The notes under the pieces: generated by a model
Database searches by the model: none
Seen by the model: only the letters and a program-made list of their open reading frames with translations
Told to the model about the DNA's origin: nothing
Position numbers and translations under genes: made by a program
Shown here: positions 24,667 to 33,424 of the stretch, in pieces
Layout: each line of letters opens with the position of its first letter
Position numbering within the stretch: position 1 is the stretch's first letter
Origin: an uncultured Bacteroides sp.
GTDB taxonomy: Bacteria; Bacteroidota; Bacteroidia; Bacteroidales; Bacteroidaceae
NCBI RefSeq assembly: GCF_958445495.1
Contig: NZ_CAUCSQ010000023.1
Span: 1-64,000, forward strand
DNA: 64,000 nt
Reading direction: 5' to 3'

Positions 24667-25287
24667 TCATTTTAGTGCATTTAAAAAAGTCCGGATTCGT
24701 TGCGGGTCCTTTTCTCCCGGTCGGGTTTCAAAACGGCTGTTCAAGTCGTAACCGGCGAGACACGGATGCCTGAACTCTTTTAGCGCGTTGGCGCTGTAAG
24801 GGTTGATTCCTCCGCTGAGAAAGAAAGGAAGATGCCCGTTGTAAATGTGCAGGATGTTCCAGTCGAATTGGTTGCCCGAACCGCCGTATTGTTCACATTT
24901 GGTATCGAACAGGAAAAAATCGCAATCCTTCTCGTAACTATATACGTTTATCAGGTCTTTCGGACGGGCGATGGAAAAAGCCTTGATGATTTTTATTCCT
25001 GTGGAGCGTAATGAACGGCAGTATTCCGGTGATTCGGTTCCGTGCAGTTGGATATAGTCCAGTCCGAAACGGTCGGCGTACATGCTGACCACCTGCTTGT
25101 TCTCATTTACGAAAACGCCGACGCGGCGGGCGCGGACAGGCAGATACGCCGGAAGTTCATAGACATAGCGCGGAGACTTGGGATAGAAGATAAATCCCAG
25201 CATGTCCACGTCTTGAAGCGATTCTACGTCCCGTATGTTTTCAGCTTCACGCATGCCGCATACTTTGATGGTTTTTCCGTTAATCAT
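24667..25287 (-). CDS. trpF: Phosphoribosylanthranilate isomerase
   Basis: A 206-residue separate TrpF that isomerises phosphoribosylanthranilate to the carboxyphenylamino-deoxyribulose phosphate. The catalytic Cys lies in IKVCGMREAENI, and the family blocks DMLGFIFYPKSPRYV, DYIQLHGTESPEYC and FLLDTK-like FFLFDTKCEQYGGSGNQFDW (catalytic Asp) are visible. The C-terminal LSGGINPYSA phosphate site is intact. It is not fused to trpC, from which it is 34 bases away. Confidence 0.96.
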   Translation of the reverse strand: MINGKTIKVCGMREAENIRDVESLQDVDMLGFIFYPKSPRYVYELPAYLPVRARRVGVFVNENKQVVSMYADRFGLDYIQLHGTESPEYCRSLRSTGIKIIKAFSIARPKDLINVYSYEKDCDFFLFDTKCEQYGGSGNQFDWNILHIYNGHLPFFLSGGINPYSANALKEFRHPCLAGYDLNSRFETRPGEKDPQRIRTFLNALK

Positions 25288-25321
25288 GATGCTGTCTGTT
25301 TTGGATAATCGGATTATTTCG

Positions 25322-26104
25322 TTATTTCATTGCCTGCAGGAAACTCTCCAAAGCCTTTCCCGGTTGCGGAGTTTTCATAAATGTCTCCCCGATTAGGAAT
25401 CCCCGGAATCCGGCAGCCCGCAGGCGCTTTACGGTTTGAGGGTCGGAGATGCCGCTTTCGGACACCAATACGGCGTCTTGAGGCAACTGCCCCGCCAGCC
25501 GGAAAGAATTTTCCACGTCAGTGAAAAACGTTCCCAGATTGCGGTTGTTGATTCCCACCATGTCTGTTTTATCATTGATATAACCCAGTTCTTCAGCACT
25601 GTGAATCTCCAATAAGACTTCCAGGCCTAAATCATGCGCCTTCTCGGCAAGTTCCCGGCATTTTTCCGGTTTTAAGGCGGCGGCGATAAGGAGCACGGCG
25701 TCTGCTCCGATGATTCTGGCCTGATAAAGCTGGTACTCGTCAATGATGAAATCTTTCCTTAAAATAGGAATCCTCACTAAAGGCCGTGCGTTGCGGATAT
25801 CTTTCAGGTTCCCTCCGAAAAAGCTCTCATCCGTGAGGATGGATAAGGCGGATGCGCCGGCAGCCGCATAAGAAGGGACGATTTCTTCCGGACACGCCTC
25901 TTGTTTTATCCACCCTTTGGACGGAGAACGCCGCTTGAATTCCGCGATGATTCCCGAAGCGGAAGAAACCAACGCCCGTTTCATGGAAAGGGAAGGCGGC
26001 ATTCCGCCGATTCCTTCCTGTAGCTGTTCAATGGAAACCGATTGTTTTTGCCGGTCGATTTCAAATCTTTTGTTTGCTATAATCTCTGACAGTATATCTT
26101 TCAT
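25322..26104 (-). CDS. trpC: Indole-3-glycerol phosphate synthase
   Basis: A 260-residue TIM-barrel enzyme that closes the indole ring. Visible are the start MKDILSEIIANKRFEI, the catalytic block IIAEFKRRSPSKGWI (Glu and Lys), the second Lys in ILRKDFIIDEYQLYQARIIG ADAVLLIAA, VGINNRNLGTFFTD and the phosphate site VSESGISDP plus GFLIGETFM. Full length. A 100-base gap separates it from trpD, with no extra gene in it. Confidence 0.97.
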   Translation of the reverse strand: MKDILSEIIANKRFEIDRQKQSVSIEQLQEGIGGMPPSLSMKRALVSSASGIIAEFKRRSPSKGWIKQEACPEEIVPSYAAAGASALSILTDESFFGGNLKDIRNARPLVRIPILRKDFIIDEYQLYQARIIGADAVLLIAAALKPEKCRELAEKAHDLGLEVLLEIHSAEELGYINDKTDMVGINNRNLGTFFTDVENSFRLAGQLPQDAVLVSESGISDPQTVKRLRAAGFRGFLIGETFMKTPQPGKALESFLQAMK

Positions 26105-26204
26105 AATTCAATAAATAAACCGTTTTTCCCGTTGCAGGAGACGCCCGGCAAGCATATTCGTTAAAATCCTGTCCTCCGGCATACTCCCCGCATGAACGCG
26201 GAAA

Positions 26205-27200
26205 CTAATTGTTAAGTTCGATAAATTTCTTGAGTGTGGCTAACGCCCGTCCGCTTTCCAAAGATTCCCTGGCGAGGGCGATACACTCTTCGATGCTTTT
26301 TTCCGGGCGGATGACGCGGATGGCAAAAGCAGAATTGATTACCACCACATTCTTTTGAGCTTCCGTAGCCGTGTTGTTCATGATGTTGTCGAAAATCACG
26401 GCTGCTTCTTCCGGCGTTTGCCCGCCGTCCAGTTCGACCTCTTTGCAGCGGGAGAAGCCTAGGCTTTCGGGGGTATAAATTTTCTCGCTTCCGCTGGTTG
26501 CCACTTTGAATTCGTCCGTCAGGGAAATCTCGTCATACCCGTCCAGGCTGTGGACCACGGCAAACCTGGTTTTGCTTTCCTGATACGTATAAGTGTAAAG
26601 GCGCAACAACGGGAGGTTGTAAACTCCCAAAAGCTGGTAAGCCGGCAGCGCGGGGTTCACCAGCGGACCGAGCATGTTGAAGAAAGTGCGTACGGCAAGT
26701 CCTTTACGGACAGGAGCCACCGCCTTTAATGCCGGGTTAAACAGAGGAGCGTGCAGATAAGCGAAATTGCATTTTTCCATGCTCCGGCGTAACCGGTCCG
26801 CATCGCTGGTAAACTTTACGCCGTGCTGCTCCATTACGTTACTGGCGCCGCTGACGGAAGTCGCTCCGTAATTTCCATGTTTCACAACCGGGAAACCTGC
26901 TCCTGCTACGGTGAAACAGGAAGCAGTGGATATGTTGAACGTGTTTTTCCCGTCGCCTCCGGTTCCCACGATGTCTATCGGGGCGAACTCGCTTAAATCG
27001 ACCGGGATACGCATCTCCAGCAATGCGTCGCGGAAACCGCATAATTCCTCCACCGATATGTTGCGCATCAGGAAAACTGTAATAAGCGAAGCGACCTGTA
27101 CGTCGTTGTATTTTCCTTGTGCGATATTTTGCAGGATGGCACGCGCCTCGTCGCGTCCCAGGTATTGGTGTTCGAAAAGCTTGTATAGAATCTGTTTCAT
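26205..27200 (-). CDS. trpD: Anthranilate phosphoribosyltransferase
   Basis: A 331-residue enzyme joining anthranilate to PRPP. The PRPP-binding glycine loop IDIVGTGGDGKNTFNIST and the KHGNYGATSVSGASNVMEQH anthranilate-site block are intact, followed by LGPLVNPALPAYQLLGVYN. It stands alone, not fused to trpG, and starts 4 bases after the trpG stop, so the two are likely translationally coupled. Confidence 0.97.
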   Translation of the reverse strand: MKQILYKLFEHQYLGRDEARAILQNIAQGKYNDVQVASLITVFLMRNISVEELCGFRDALLEMRIPVDLSEFAPIDIVGTGGDGKNTFNISTASCFTVAGAGFPVVKHGNYGATSVSGASNVMEQHGVKFTSDADRLRRSMEKCNFAYLHAPLFNPALKAVAPVRKGLAVRTFFNMLGPLVNPALPAYQLLGVYNLPLLRLYTYTYQESKTRFAVVHSLDGYDEISLTDEFKVATSGSEKIYTPESLGFSRCKEVELDGGQTPEEAAVIFDNIMNNTATEAQKNVVVINSAFAIRVIRPEKSIEECIALARESLESGRALATLKKFIELNN

Positions 27201-27204
27201 AAAT

Positions 27205-27771
27205 TTAATCGTTTAAAAAGTTCTGGATGATTTCTTTCCCTTGCGGGGTCAATACCGATTCGGGGTGGAACTGGATGCCGTGTACGTCGTAAGATTTGTG
27301 GCGCAACGCCATGATTTGCCCTTCCCGGCTTTCCGCCGTGATTTCCAGGCAATCCGGAAAACCCTCCCGGCTGACTACCCATGAATGATAGCGTCCCACG
27401 GGAATTTCTTTTCCCAACCCTTTGAACAGCTTGTCTTGCCGCAGGATGCTGACCGGAGTCTGTACGCCGTGATATACCTCTTTCAGGTTTTCCAGGCGCG
27501 CGCCGAAAGCTTCGCCGATTGCCTGGTGTCCCAGGCAAACGCCCAGGATGCTTTTGGTAGGCGCATATCTTTTTATGACAGGCAGCAACAACCCTGCCTC
27601 TTCCGGTATCCCCGGACCGGGAGATAAGATGATTTTGTCGAATTGTTCTACTTCGTCCAGTCCTATCCGGTCGTTCCGGACCACCTTTACGTCCGTCATT
27701 CCCAGTTCCTTTACTGCGTGCAGCAGGTTGTAAGTGAAGGAATCGTAATTATCTAAAAGCAATATTTTCAT
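27205..27771 (-). CDS. trpG: Anthranilate synthase component II (glutamine amidotransferase)
   Basis: A 188-residue class I glutamine amidotransferase feeding ammonia to TrpE. The triad is visible: Cys in ILGVCLGHQAIGEAFG, His and Glu in VHGIQFHPESVLT. The N terminus MKILLLDNYDSFTYNL is canonical, so the start is 27771 and not the longer frame from 27837. It could also serve folate synthesis (PabA role), as in some bacteria with one such gene; the operon position favours tryptophan. Confidence 0.96.
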   Translation of the reverse strand: MKILLLDNYDSFTYNLLHAVKELGMTDVKVVRNDRIGLDEVEQFDKIILSPGPGIPEEAGLLLPVIKRYAPTKSILGVCLGHQAIGEAFGARLENLKEVYHGVQTPVSILRQDKLFKGLGKEIPVGRYHSWVVSREGFPDCLEITAESREGQIMALRHKSYDVHGIQFHPESVLTPQGKEIIQNFLND

Positions 27772-27888
27772 TTTATTCTTGTTGTAAGATTTATTATCCA
27801 ATCGTTTTCCCGGTTTCCCGTTTGAGGAAATCAGCATGCGGCTCTGGGTTTATGCTCAACCGCCTGCGGATACCGTTGCTTCGAACGG

Positions 27889-29295
27889 TCAGTTTTTTAA
27901 GTTTACCGCCAAATCAATGGCCTTTTTCAAAGCCCCCAATTTGTTGTTTACCTCTTGCAGCTCGTACTCCTCCTGGCTGCGTGCCACAATTCCCCCTCCT
28001 GCCTGAAACCACAATTCATTGTTGCGGCTGACAAACGTACGGATGGTTATCGCCTGGTTTAATTCGCCGTTCAGCCCGATGAAACCGATACAGCCGCCGT
28101 AAGCTCCCCGGTTGTGGGGTTCGATTTCGCTGATTAGCTGCATGGCGCGCACTTTGGGAGCGCCGCTTAACGTTCCGGCAGGGAATGTGTCCACGAAAGT
28201 CTTTATCTTGTCCGCATTTTCGTTCAGCTCTCCGCTGACACGGCTTACCAAGTGGATGACATGGCTGTAATATTGCGGCTCCTTGTAGAAAACCACCCGT
28301 ACGTCGTGGCAGTTGCGTGAAAGGTCGTTTCTTGCGAGGTCTACCAGCATCACATGTTCCGCATTCTCTTTGGGGTCTGCCAGCAGCGCTTCCGTCAGTT
28401 CACGGTCCTTCACGACATCACCGCTTCGGCGGGTAGTCCCTGCAATCGGGTCGATATAAGCGCGCTCGCCTTCGATTTTGCAGTGCGTCTCCGGCGAAGA
28501 ACCGAAGATACGGTATCCTCCGAAATCGAAATAAAAAAGATAGGGAGAAGGATTGATGCTGCGGAGCGCCCGGTACACCTTGAAATCGTCTCCGGCGTAT
28601 GGTTGGACGAATCTTCGGGAGAGGACGATTTGGAAAACGTCACCGCGCAGGCAGTGCGCTATGCCCTTGCGTACGTTGGCTTTATGCTCTTCGTCTGTGA
28701 TGGGGCTGCTGACAGGGCCGGTCACGGAAAAATTGTAGGAAGCGTAGTTCCGGTTCTCGATGGCCGCCTCCAGTTCCGACAAAGCGCTTTCTTCTCCTTC
28801 CGCCAGCATCTCCACGAGAGTCAGCTCGTTCTTGAAGTGGTTGAAGACAATCACATATTTATATAGGATATACAGTAAATCCGGTGCGTCGTTCTGTTCG
28901 TCATGGCTTTCTTTGACGGGAATCTGTTCGAAATATTTCACGGCGTTGAAGGTCGTGTATCCGTAGAGCCCGCATACGTTTTTGTTCTCGCCGGCTACTT
29001 GAAACTGGCTGATAAAACGGTTCATCGCCTTTTCTACGGTGAATGCCTTCGTCAGTGGTTCTTCCGTGCGGCTGTTGTCCGGATAGGAGGCTGTGACGAT
29101 ACCGCTGTTGACGCCGATGCTCGCCAGCGGGCAAAGGGCGATAAATGAGAGGGAGTTCTCTCCGGCGTGATAGTCGGAACTCTCCATCAATACGGATTGC
29201 GGGTACATGTCGCGAACCTTGAGGTAGATGCTGACCGGAGTATGCATGTCTCCTAGTACCTGCTTGCTGTGGGTGGTATAATTGAATGTTTTCAT
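27889..29295 (-). CDS. trpE: Anthranilate synthase component I
   Basis: A 468-residue chorismate-utilising enzyme. The C-terminal catalytic region shows GDVFQIVLSRRF, SPYLFYFDFGGYRIFGSSPE, IDPIAGTTRRSGD, ENAEHVMLVDLARNDLSR, FPAGTLSGAPKVRAMQLISE and GGCIGFIGLNGELNQAITIR T. The N-terminal MESSDYHAGENSLSFIAL contains the LLES-like Trp feedback site (VLMESSD), so the enzyme should be inhibited by tryptophan. It lies 37 bases after trpB and 117 before trpG. Confidence 0.97.
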   Translation of the reverse strand: MKTFNYTTHSKQVLGDMHTPVSIYLKVRDMYPQSVLMESSDYHAGENSLSFIALCPLASIGVNSGIVTASYPDNSRTEEPLTKAFTVEKAMNRFISQFQVAGENKNVCGLYGYTTFNAVKYFEQIPVKESHDEQNDAPDLLYILYKYVIVFNHFKNELTLVEMLAEGEESALSELEAAIENRNYASYNFSVTGPVSSPITDEEHKANVRKGIAHCLRGDVFQIVLSRRFVQPYAGDDFKVYRALRSINPSPYLFYFDFGGYRIFGSSPETHCKIEGERAYIDPIAGTTRRSGDVVKDRELTEALLADPKENAEHVMLVDLARNDLSRNCHDVRVVFYKEPQYYSHVIHLVSRVSGELNENADKIKTFVDTFPAGTLSGAPKVRAMQLISEIEPHNRGAYGGCIGFIGLNGELNQAITIRTFVSRNNELWFQAGGGIVARSQEEYELQEVNNKLGALKKAIDLAVNLKN

Positions 29296-29332
29296 TTGGA
29301 TTGCAGATTATGATATCGGGTGAATGATTTTC

Positions 29333-30520
29333 TTATCGTTTTTCGTAAAAGGATAAATAAGTTTCGATGTCCTTGTCGCCGCGTCCGGACACGGTCAGTA
29401 CAACCACGTCTTCCGGCTTGAATTTCAGCTTCTTCAAAGCACCCAGCGCATGGGCGGATTCCAGCGCAGGGATGATGCCTTCTAATTTAGTCAGCTCATA
29501 AGCGGCCTCTATGGCTTCGTCGTCGTTTATCGCCAGGACGCGGGCCCGCTTCTGTGCGGCGAGGTTGGCGTGTATCGGGCCGATTCCCGGATAGTCCAGT
29601 CCGGCGGAGATAGAATAGGGCTCTTCAATCTGCCCGTCCTCATTCTGGATGACATACGTGCATGCCCCGTGGATAATTCCCGTTTTGCCGAGCTGTATGG
29701 TGGCGGCGGTCATGCCGGTTTCTATGCCTTTTCCTCCTGCTTCCGCCAGTACGATGTTCACCCGTTCGTCATTGATGTAATGGTAAATCGTTCCGGCGGC
29801 GTTGCTTCCTCCGCCTACGCAGGCTATCAGGCAGTCGGGATAGTCGCGCCCTTCTTTCTCCAGAAGTTGTTTTTTGATTTCCTCGCTGATGACGGATTGC
29901 AGGCGCGCCACCATGTCAGGATACGGATGGGGGCCTACGGTGGAACCGATGATGTAATAAGTATCGGACGGATGGCAGCACCAGTCCCGAATCGCCTCGT
30001 TGGTGGCGTCTTTCAGGGTCATGTTGCCCGAAGTGACGGGGACTACGGTAGCACCCAGCATTTTCATTTTCTCGACATTGATGTGCTGGCGTTCTACATC
30101 CGTCTTTCCCATGTAGACGATACATTCCATATTCATCAGCGCACATACGGTGGCGGTTGCCACGCCATGCTGTCCGGCACCGGTTTCGGCGATGATACGC
30201 TTTTTCCCCATGCGCCGTGCCAATAAAATCTGTCCCACGGTGTTGTTGATTTTATGGGCGCCCGTGTGGTTTAAGTCTTCCCGTTTCAGATACAGCTTGC
30301 AGCCGTATTTTTCCGAAAGGCGCTTTGCCGGGTAGAGCGGGGAAGGACGGCCTACGTAGTCGCGCAACAACTGTTCGAATTCTTTCTTGAAATCCTCACT
30401 TTCAATGACTTCGAGGTATTTGTCCTTCAATTCCTCTACGCATTTGTGGAGAATTTCCGGTATGTAAGCCCCTCCGAATTCTCCGTAATAGCCCTCTTCA
30501 TCGACTAAAAAACTTTTCAT
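29333..30520 (-). CDS. trpB: Tryptophan synthase beta subunit
   Basis: A 395-residue PLP enzyme condensing indole and serine. The start YYGEFGGAYIPEIL, the PLP lysine block LNHTGAHKINNTVGQILLAR, the catalytic Glu region ETGAGQHGVATATVCA and the phosphate-binding CVGGGSNAAGTI are complete, as is SAGLDYPGIGPIHANL. This is the TrpB1 type that partners TrpA. It is the first structural gene after the Trp leader peptide and attenuator. Confidence 0.97.
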   Translation of the reverse strand: MKSFLVDEEGYYGEFGGAYIPEILHKCVEELKDKYLEVIESEDFKKEFEQLLRDYVGRPSPLYPAKRLSEKYGCKLYLKREDLNHTGAHKINNTVGQILLARRMGKKRIIAETGAGQHGVATATVCALMNMECIVYMGKTDVERQHINVEKMKMLGATVVPVTSGNMTLKDATNEAIRDWCCHPSDTYYIIGSTVGPHPYPDMVARLQSVISEEIKKQLLEKEGRDYPDCLIACVGGGSNAAGTIYHYINDERVNIVLAEAGGKGIETGMTAATIQLGKTGIIHGACTYVIQNEDGQIEEPYSISAGLDYPGIGPIHANLAAQKRARVLAINDDEAIEAAYELTKLEGIIPALESAHALGALKKLKFKPEDVVVLTVSGRGDKDIETYLSFYEKR

Positions 30521-30576
30521 ATTCTTATCTGTATTTTATATTATTACTTGATTTTCCAAAAAACGGCAAATAAAAA

Positions 30577-30604
30577 AGCCCTGTCGCAAGTTGCGGCAGG
30601 GCTC
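30577..30604 (-). terminator. trp attenuator terminator
   Basis: On the minus strand GAGCCCTG-C-CGCAA pairs with TTGCG-A-CAGGGC and is followed by TTTTTTATTT. It lies 53 bases after the Trp-codon leader peptide and 57 before trpB, the right place for transcription attenuation by ribosome stalling. It fits the published Bacteroid-trp leader concept. Confidence 0.85.
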
Positions 30605-30656
30605 TTTCAAATCTCTATATCTTTAATGAGGTATATACATACGAGCACTGGCTCCC

Positions 30657-30719
30657 TTACGACTGTCGGAGTTGTAACGGGCGCCACCACCAATATGTAT
30701 TTACTAACATTGTTTTCAT
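30657..30719 (-). CDS. trpL: trp leader peptide with three consecutive Trp codons
   Basis: A 20-residue peptide MKTMLVNTYWWWRPLQLRQS with Trp at positions 10-12. Stalling at the TGG triplet in low tryptophan would alter folding of the downstream leader and prevent the terminator at 30577-30604. It is too short for routine gene calling. The predicted transcript begins near 30737, about 18 bases before its ATG. Confidence 0.9.
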   Translation of the reverse strand: MKTMLVNTYWWWRPLQLRQS

Positions 30720-30743
30720 TGTCTTTTGTTATTTTATGGGGGG

Positions 30744-30774
30744 CAAATATAAACACTTTGTTTGAAATGGCAAA
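30744..30774 (-). promoter_or_regulatory. trp operon promoter
   Basis: TTTG (30774-30771), 19 bases, TATATTTG (30751-30744) is a full match to the Bacteroides -33/-7 consensus, placed just upstream of the trp leader peptide. Confidence 0.85.
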
Positions 30775-30877
30775 CAAAATATTACTTTTTTTCTCTGCCT
30801 GCTTCATTTTTATGATATAGAACAATTTCATTCCTGCGCTGTTCTTATAAATATTGAATATTTAATCAAAAACAGTT

Positions 30878-31018
30878 ATGAAACAGAGAAAAGTCCTGGT
30901 GGGTATCGCCATCGCCATTTTTATTATATTGTTGCTTTATTGGTTATTGGTAGCGGAGGATATGAAGCCGTGGCTGTCGGCCATGATACCTTCTTCCGTA
31001 CTGCAATTTATCGCCTGA
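30878..31018 (+). CDS. Small membrane protein (46 aa)
   Basis: A 46-residue frame: MKQRKVLVGIAIAIFIILLL YWLLVAEDMKPWLSAMIPSS VLQFIA. A short basic head is followed by one membrane segment of ~20 residues and an amphipathic tail, so the N terminus should be cytoplasmic. It lies divergent from the trp operon and 79 bases before the alcohol dehydrogenase gene, possibly in the same transcript. No family is recognised; conservation has not been tested. Confidence 0.5.
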   Translation: MKQRKVLVGIAIAIFIILLLYWLLVAEDMKPWLSAMIPSSVLQFIA

Positions 31019-31097
31019 TTCCGGCAGAGGTGTCGGAGATTTCATGTATATTTGCAGGGAATGTGAATAATAACCCCTTAATAACGTTGAACACGAT

Positions 31098-32243
31098 ATG
31101 GAAAATTTTACCTTTCAAAATCCCGTCAAACTGATTCTGGGACGCGGGACGATAGCCCGGCTGGCCGATGAGATTCCCGCCGGCAAACGTATCATGATTA
31201 CTTTTGGCGGCGGAAGCGTAAAGCGGAACGGCGTGTATGAGCAGGTGAAAGAAGCTCTGAAAAATCATTATACCGTGGAATTCTGGGGCATCGAGCCCAA
31301 TCCCGCTGTCGAAACTCTCCGCAAAGCGATTGCTTTGGGAAAAGAGGAAAAGATAGATTACCTGCTGGCTGTCGGCGGCGGTTCCGTAATTGACGGCACA
31401 AAACTGGTTTCCGCCGGACTTCTGTATGACGGTGATGCCTGGGACCTGGTGCTTGCCGGCCGTCCGGTCACTCGTACCGTACCTCTTTCCACCGTTCTGA
31501 CTCTCCCCGCCACCGGTTCGGAGATGAATAACGGAGCGGTGATTTCCCGCCGTGAAACGAGAGAGAAGTATCCCTTTTATGCCAATTACCCGTTGTTCTC
31601 CATCCTCGACCCGGAGGTGACTTTTACTTTGCCTTCCCATCAGGTGGCTTGCGGGCTGGCGGATACGTTTGTGCATGTGATGGAGCAGTATATGACTGTT
31701 GCCGGACAAAGCCGTCTGATGGACCGTTGGGCGGAAGGCATTTTGCAGACCCTTGTGGAGATAGCTCCGGAAATCCGTAAGAACCAGCATGATTATCAGT
31801 TGATGGCGGATTTTATGCTTTCGGCTACGATGGCCTTGAACGGGTTTATCGCAATGGGGGTGTCGCAGGATTGGGCTACTCACATGATTGGGCATGAGCT
31901 GACCGCCCTGCACGGATTGACGCATGGGCATACCCTGGCGATTGTGCTGCCTGCCACGTTGCAGGTGCTCCGGGAGGCTAAAGGGGATAAGCTGCTGCAA
32001 TACGGCGAGAGAGTATGGGGAATCGCTTCCGGTACCAGGGAAGAACGGATTGACGAAACGATTCGCCGTACCGAAGAATTCTTCCGTTCGCTGGGGCTGA
32101 CAACCCGCTTGCATGAGGAGAACGTCGGTGAGGAAACAATTTTGGAAATCGAACGCCGTTTCAATGAACGGGGAGCCCGGTACGGGGAAAACGGAAACGT
32201 AACGGGAACTGTCGCCCGTAAGATACTGGAGACGGCTCTTTAG
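31098..32243 (+). CDS. Iron-containing alcohol dehydrogenase (YqhD/BdhA-like)
   Basis: A 381-residue group III dehydrogenase reducing aldehydes with NADPH. The nucleotide-binding motif is AVGGGSVIDGTK (91-102) and MITFGGGSVK (33-42), whose Gly-rich pattern is typical of YqhD. Metal ligands by position are Asp189, His193 (GLADTFVHVME), His262 and His276 (THMIGHELTALHGLTHGH). ADH 15-residue and 21-residue signature regions are both intact. A role in detoxifying reactive aldehydes or in fermentation is likely. Confidence 0.93.
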   Translation: MENFTFQNPVKLILGRGTIARLADEIPAGKRIMITFGGGSVKRNGVYEQVKEALKNHYTVEFWGIEPNPAVETLRKAIALGKEEKIDYLLAVGGGSVIDGTKLVSAGLLYDGDAWDLVLAGRPVTRTVPLSTVLTLPATGSEMNNGAVISRRETREKYPFYANYPLFSILDPEVTFTLPSHQVACGLADTFVHVMEQYMTVAGQSRLMDRWAEGILQTLVEIAPEIRKNQHDYQLMADFMLSATMALNGFIAMGVSQDWATHMIGHELTALHGLTHGHTLAIVLPATLQVLREAKGDKLLQYGERVWGIASGTREERIDETIRRTEEFFRSLGLTTRLHEENVGEETILEIERRFNERGARYGENGNVTGTVARKILETAL

Positions 32244-32340
32244 GAAAGGCGGAGGGGAGTGTGTCGAAACAAGGATGAACACTCCTTTCACATGTAATTT
32301 CGCAAGCATTTGGAACAGTTACAGATTCTGACTGATAAAC

Positions 32341-32438
32341 AAAAAAACCGTATCATTACTCAAAATGAAGCGCCCCCCAAAAGTTTTGTGTCTAACTTTT
32401 GGGGGGCACTTCAAAAACAGAGTTGATACGGTTTTTTT
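32341..32438 (+). terminator. Terminator hairpin carrying an inserted IS-end-like palindrome
   Basis: Outer arms AAAAAACCGTATCA and TGATACGGTTTTTTT make a terminator usable in both directions. Nested inside (32365-32413) is a second palindrome, TGAAGCGCCCCCCAAAAGTT pairing with AACTTTTGGGGGGGCACTTCA-like bases around a short TTGTGTCT loop. The inner unit resembles two head-to-head ends of IS3-family elements (T-G-x-x-G-T-G-C-C-C-C-C-x-A-A-A-A-G-T-T). It ends the dehydrogenase gene and faces ppx. Confidence 0.7.
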
Positions 32439-32504
32439 ATTGCCGATGAAAGGTGTCGAGTTTCAGATGAAAAACACCTGCCCGCACGTCTGCCTGTCCG
32501 CTCA

Positions 32505-33419
32505 TTAAGAGGGAGTGACCGGAGAGGTCTTCATGTCCCGTGTGTACAGGCTGTCGATGATACCGTCAGACAAGCCGATGGTCGGTACGATGATTTCCGT
32601 AGATTGGCTGTGTGTCGCCACTTCCAGAAATATTTCCGCAGCGGGCACTATGACATCCGCCCTGTCCGGTTTCAGCTTGTATTGCTTGATACGCTGTTCG
32701 AGCGGCAGTTCTTTCAGCGTCTCATGGATTTTCCGCAATGATTCCACCGGCAGGGAAGAGGTCTTTTTGTCTTTTTTGTCCGCCAGCCGGAACAGTTTGT
32801 TGATGTTCCCTCCCGAACCGATGATATGGATGGGGGCGTACTCCGTGGCGAGACCCGCCAAGTCCGTACGCAACGCTTCTTTTTCCTCCTCTTTCACCAT
32901 GCCGCTGAGCATGCGGACAGTACCTATGTTGTAGGAACGGGAACTTTTCAGTTCTCCGTTGCTGATGAGGTTGATTTCCGTACTTCCGCCCCCTACATCG
33001 ACGTACAGGTAGTTTTGTCCGGAGGCGAAAAGCTGCTCGATATGATTGTCATATACGATGTGCGCCTCTTCCTGTCCGCCGATGATTTCCACGCGGATTC
33101 CTGTCTTTTTCGCTATCTGCCGGGCGATTGCCTCGCCGTTTTTGGCGTCGCGCATGGCGGAGGTGGCGCAAGCGCGATAATTCACGACATCGTAAATCTT
33201 CATCAGTTGTTTATAGGCTTTCATCAGCCGGACCAGTTTCTTCTCCTTCTCGGCGGAGATGACCCCTGTCGTGAAAGCATCCTCTCCCAGGCGTAGCGGG
33301 ACGCGGATAAGCTGCACCTTGCTCATCAGTTCGGGCGCATTTTCTTCGTTTACGCATTTTATCAGTAACCGTACGGCATTGGAGCCGATATCGATGGCCG
33401 CATAATTGACTTTCTTCAT
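32505..33419 (-). CDS. Ppx/GppA family exopolyphosphatase
   Basis: A 304-residue actin-fold phosphatase domain protein. Visible blocks are YAAIDIGSNAVRLLI (phosphate 1), YRACATSAMRDAKNG, IIGGQEEAHIVYDN, LYVDVGGGSTEINLI (phosphate 2) and IHIIGSGGNINKL (adenosine-like motif). It lacks the extra C-terminal HD-type domain of long Ppx enzymes. Start at 33419 is preferred; an alternative ATG at 33428 overlaps the ppk stop (ATGA), so coupling is likely either way. Next to ppk1 it implies polyphosphate or (p)ppGpp turnover. Confidence 0.92.
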   Translation of the reverse strand: MKKVNYAAIDIGSNAVRLLIKCVNEENAPELMSKVQLIRVPLRLGEDAFTTGVISAEKEKKLVRLMKAYKQLMKIYDVVNYRACATSAMRDAKNGEAIARQIAKKTGIRVEIIGGQEEAHIVYDNHIEQLFASGQNYLYVDVGGGSTEINLISNGELKSSRSYNIGTVRMLSGMVKEEEKEALRTDLAGLATEYAPIHIIGSGGNINKLFRLADKKDKKTSSLPVESLRKIHETLKELPLEQRIKQYKLKPDRADVIVPAAEIFLEVATHSQSTEIIVPTIGLSDGIIDSLYTRDMKTSPVTPS

Positions 33420-33424
33420 ATTTA

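Noticed and set aside
31008..32309. 433-codon minus-strand open frame over the alcohol dehydrogenase
   Set aside because: Antisense shadow of a well-supported gene, with no promoter or recognisable domains.
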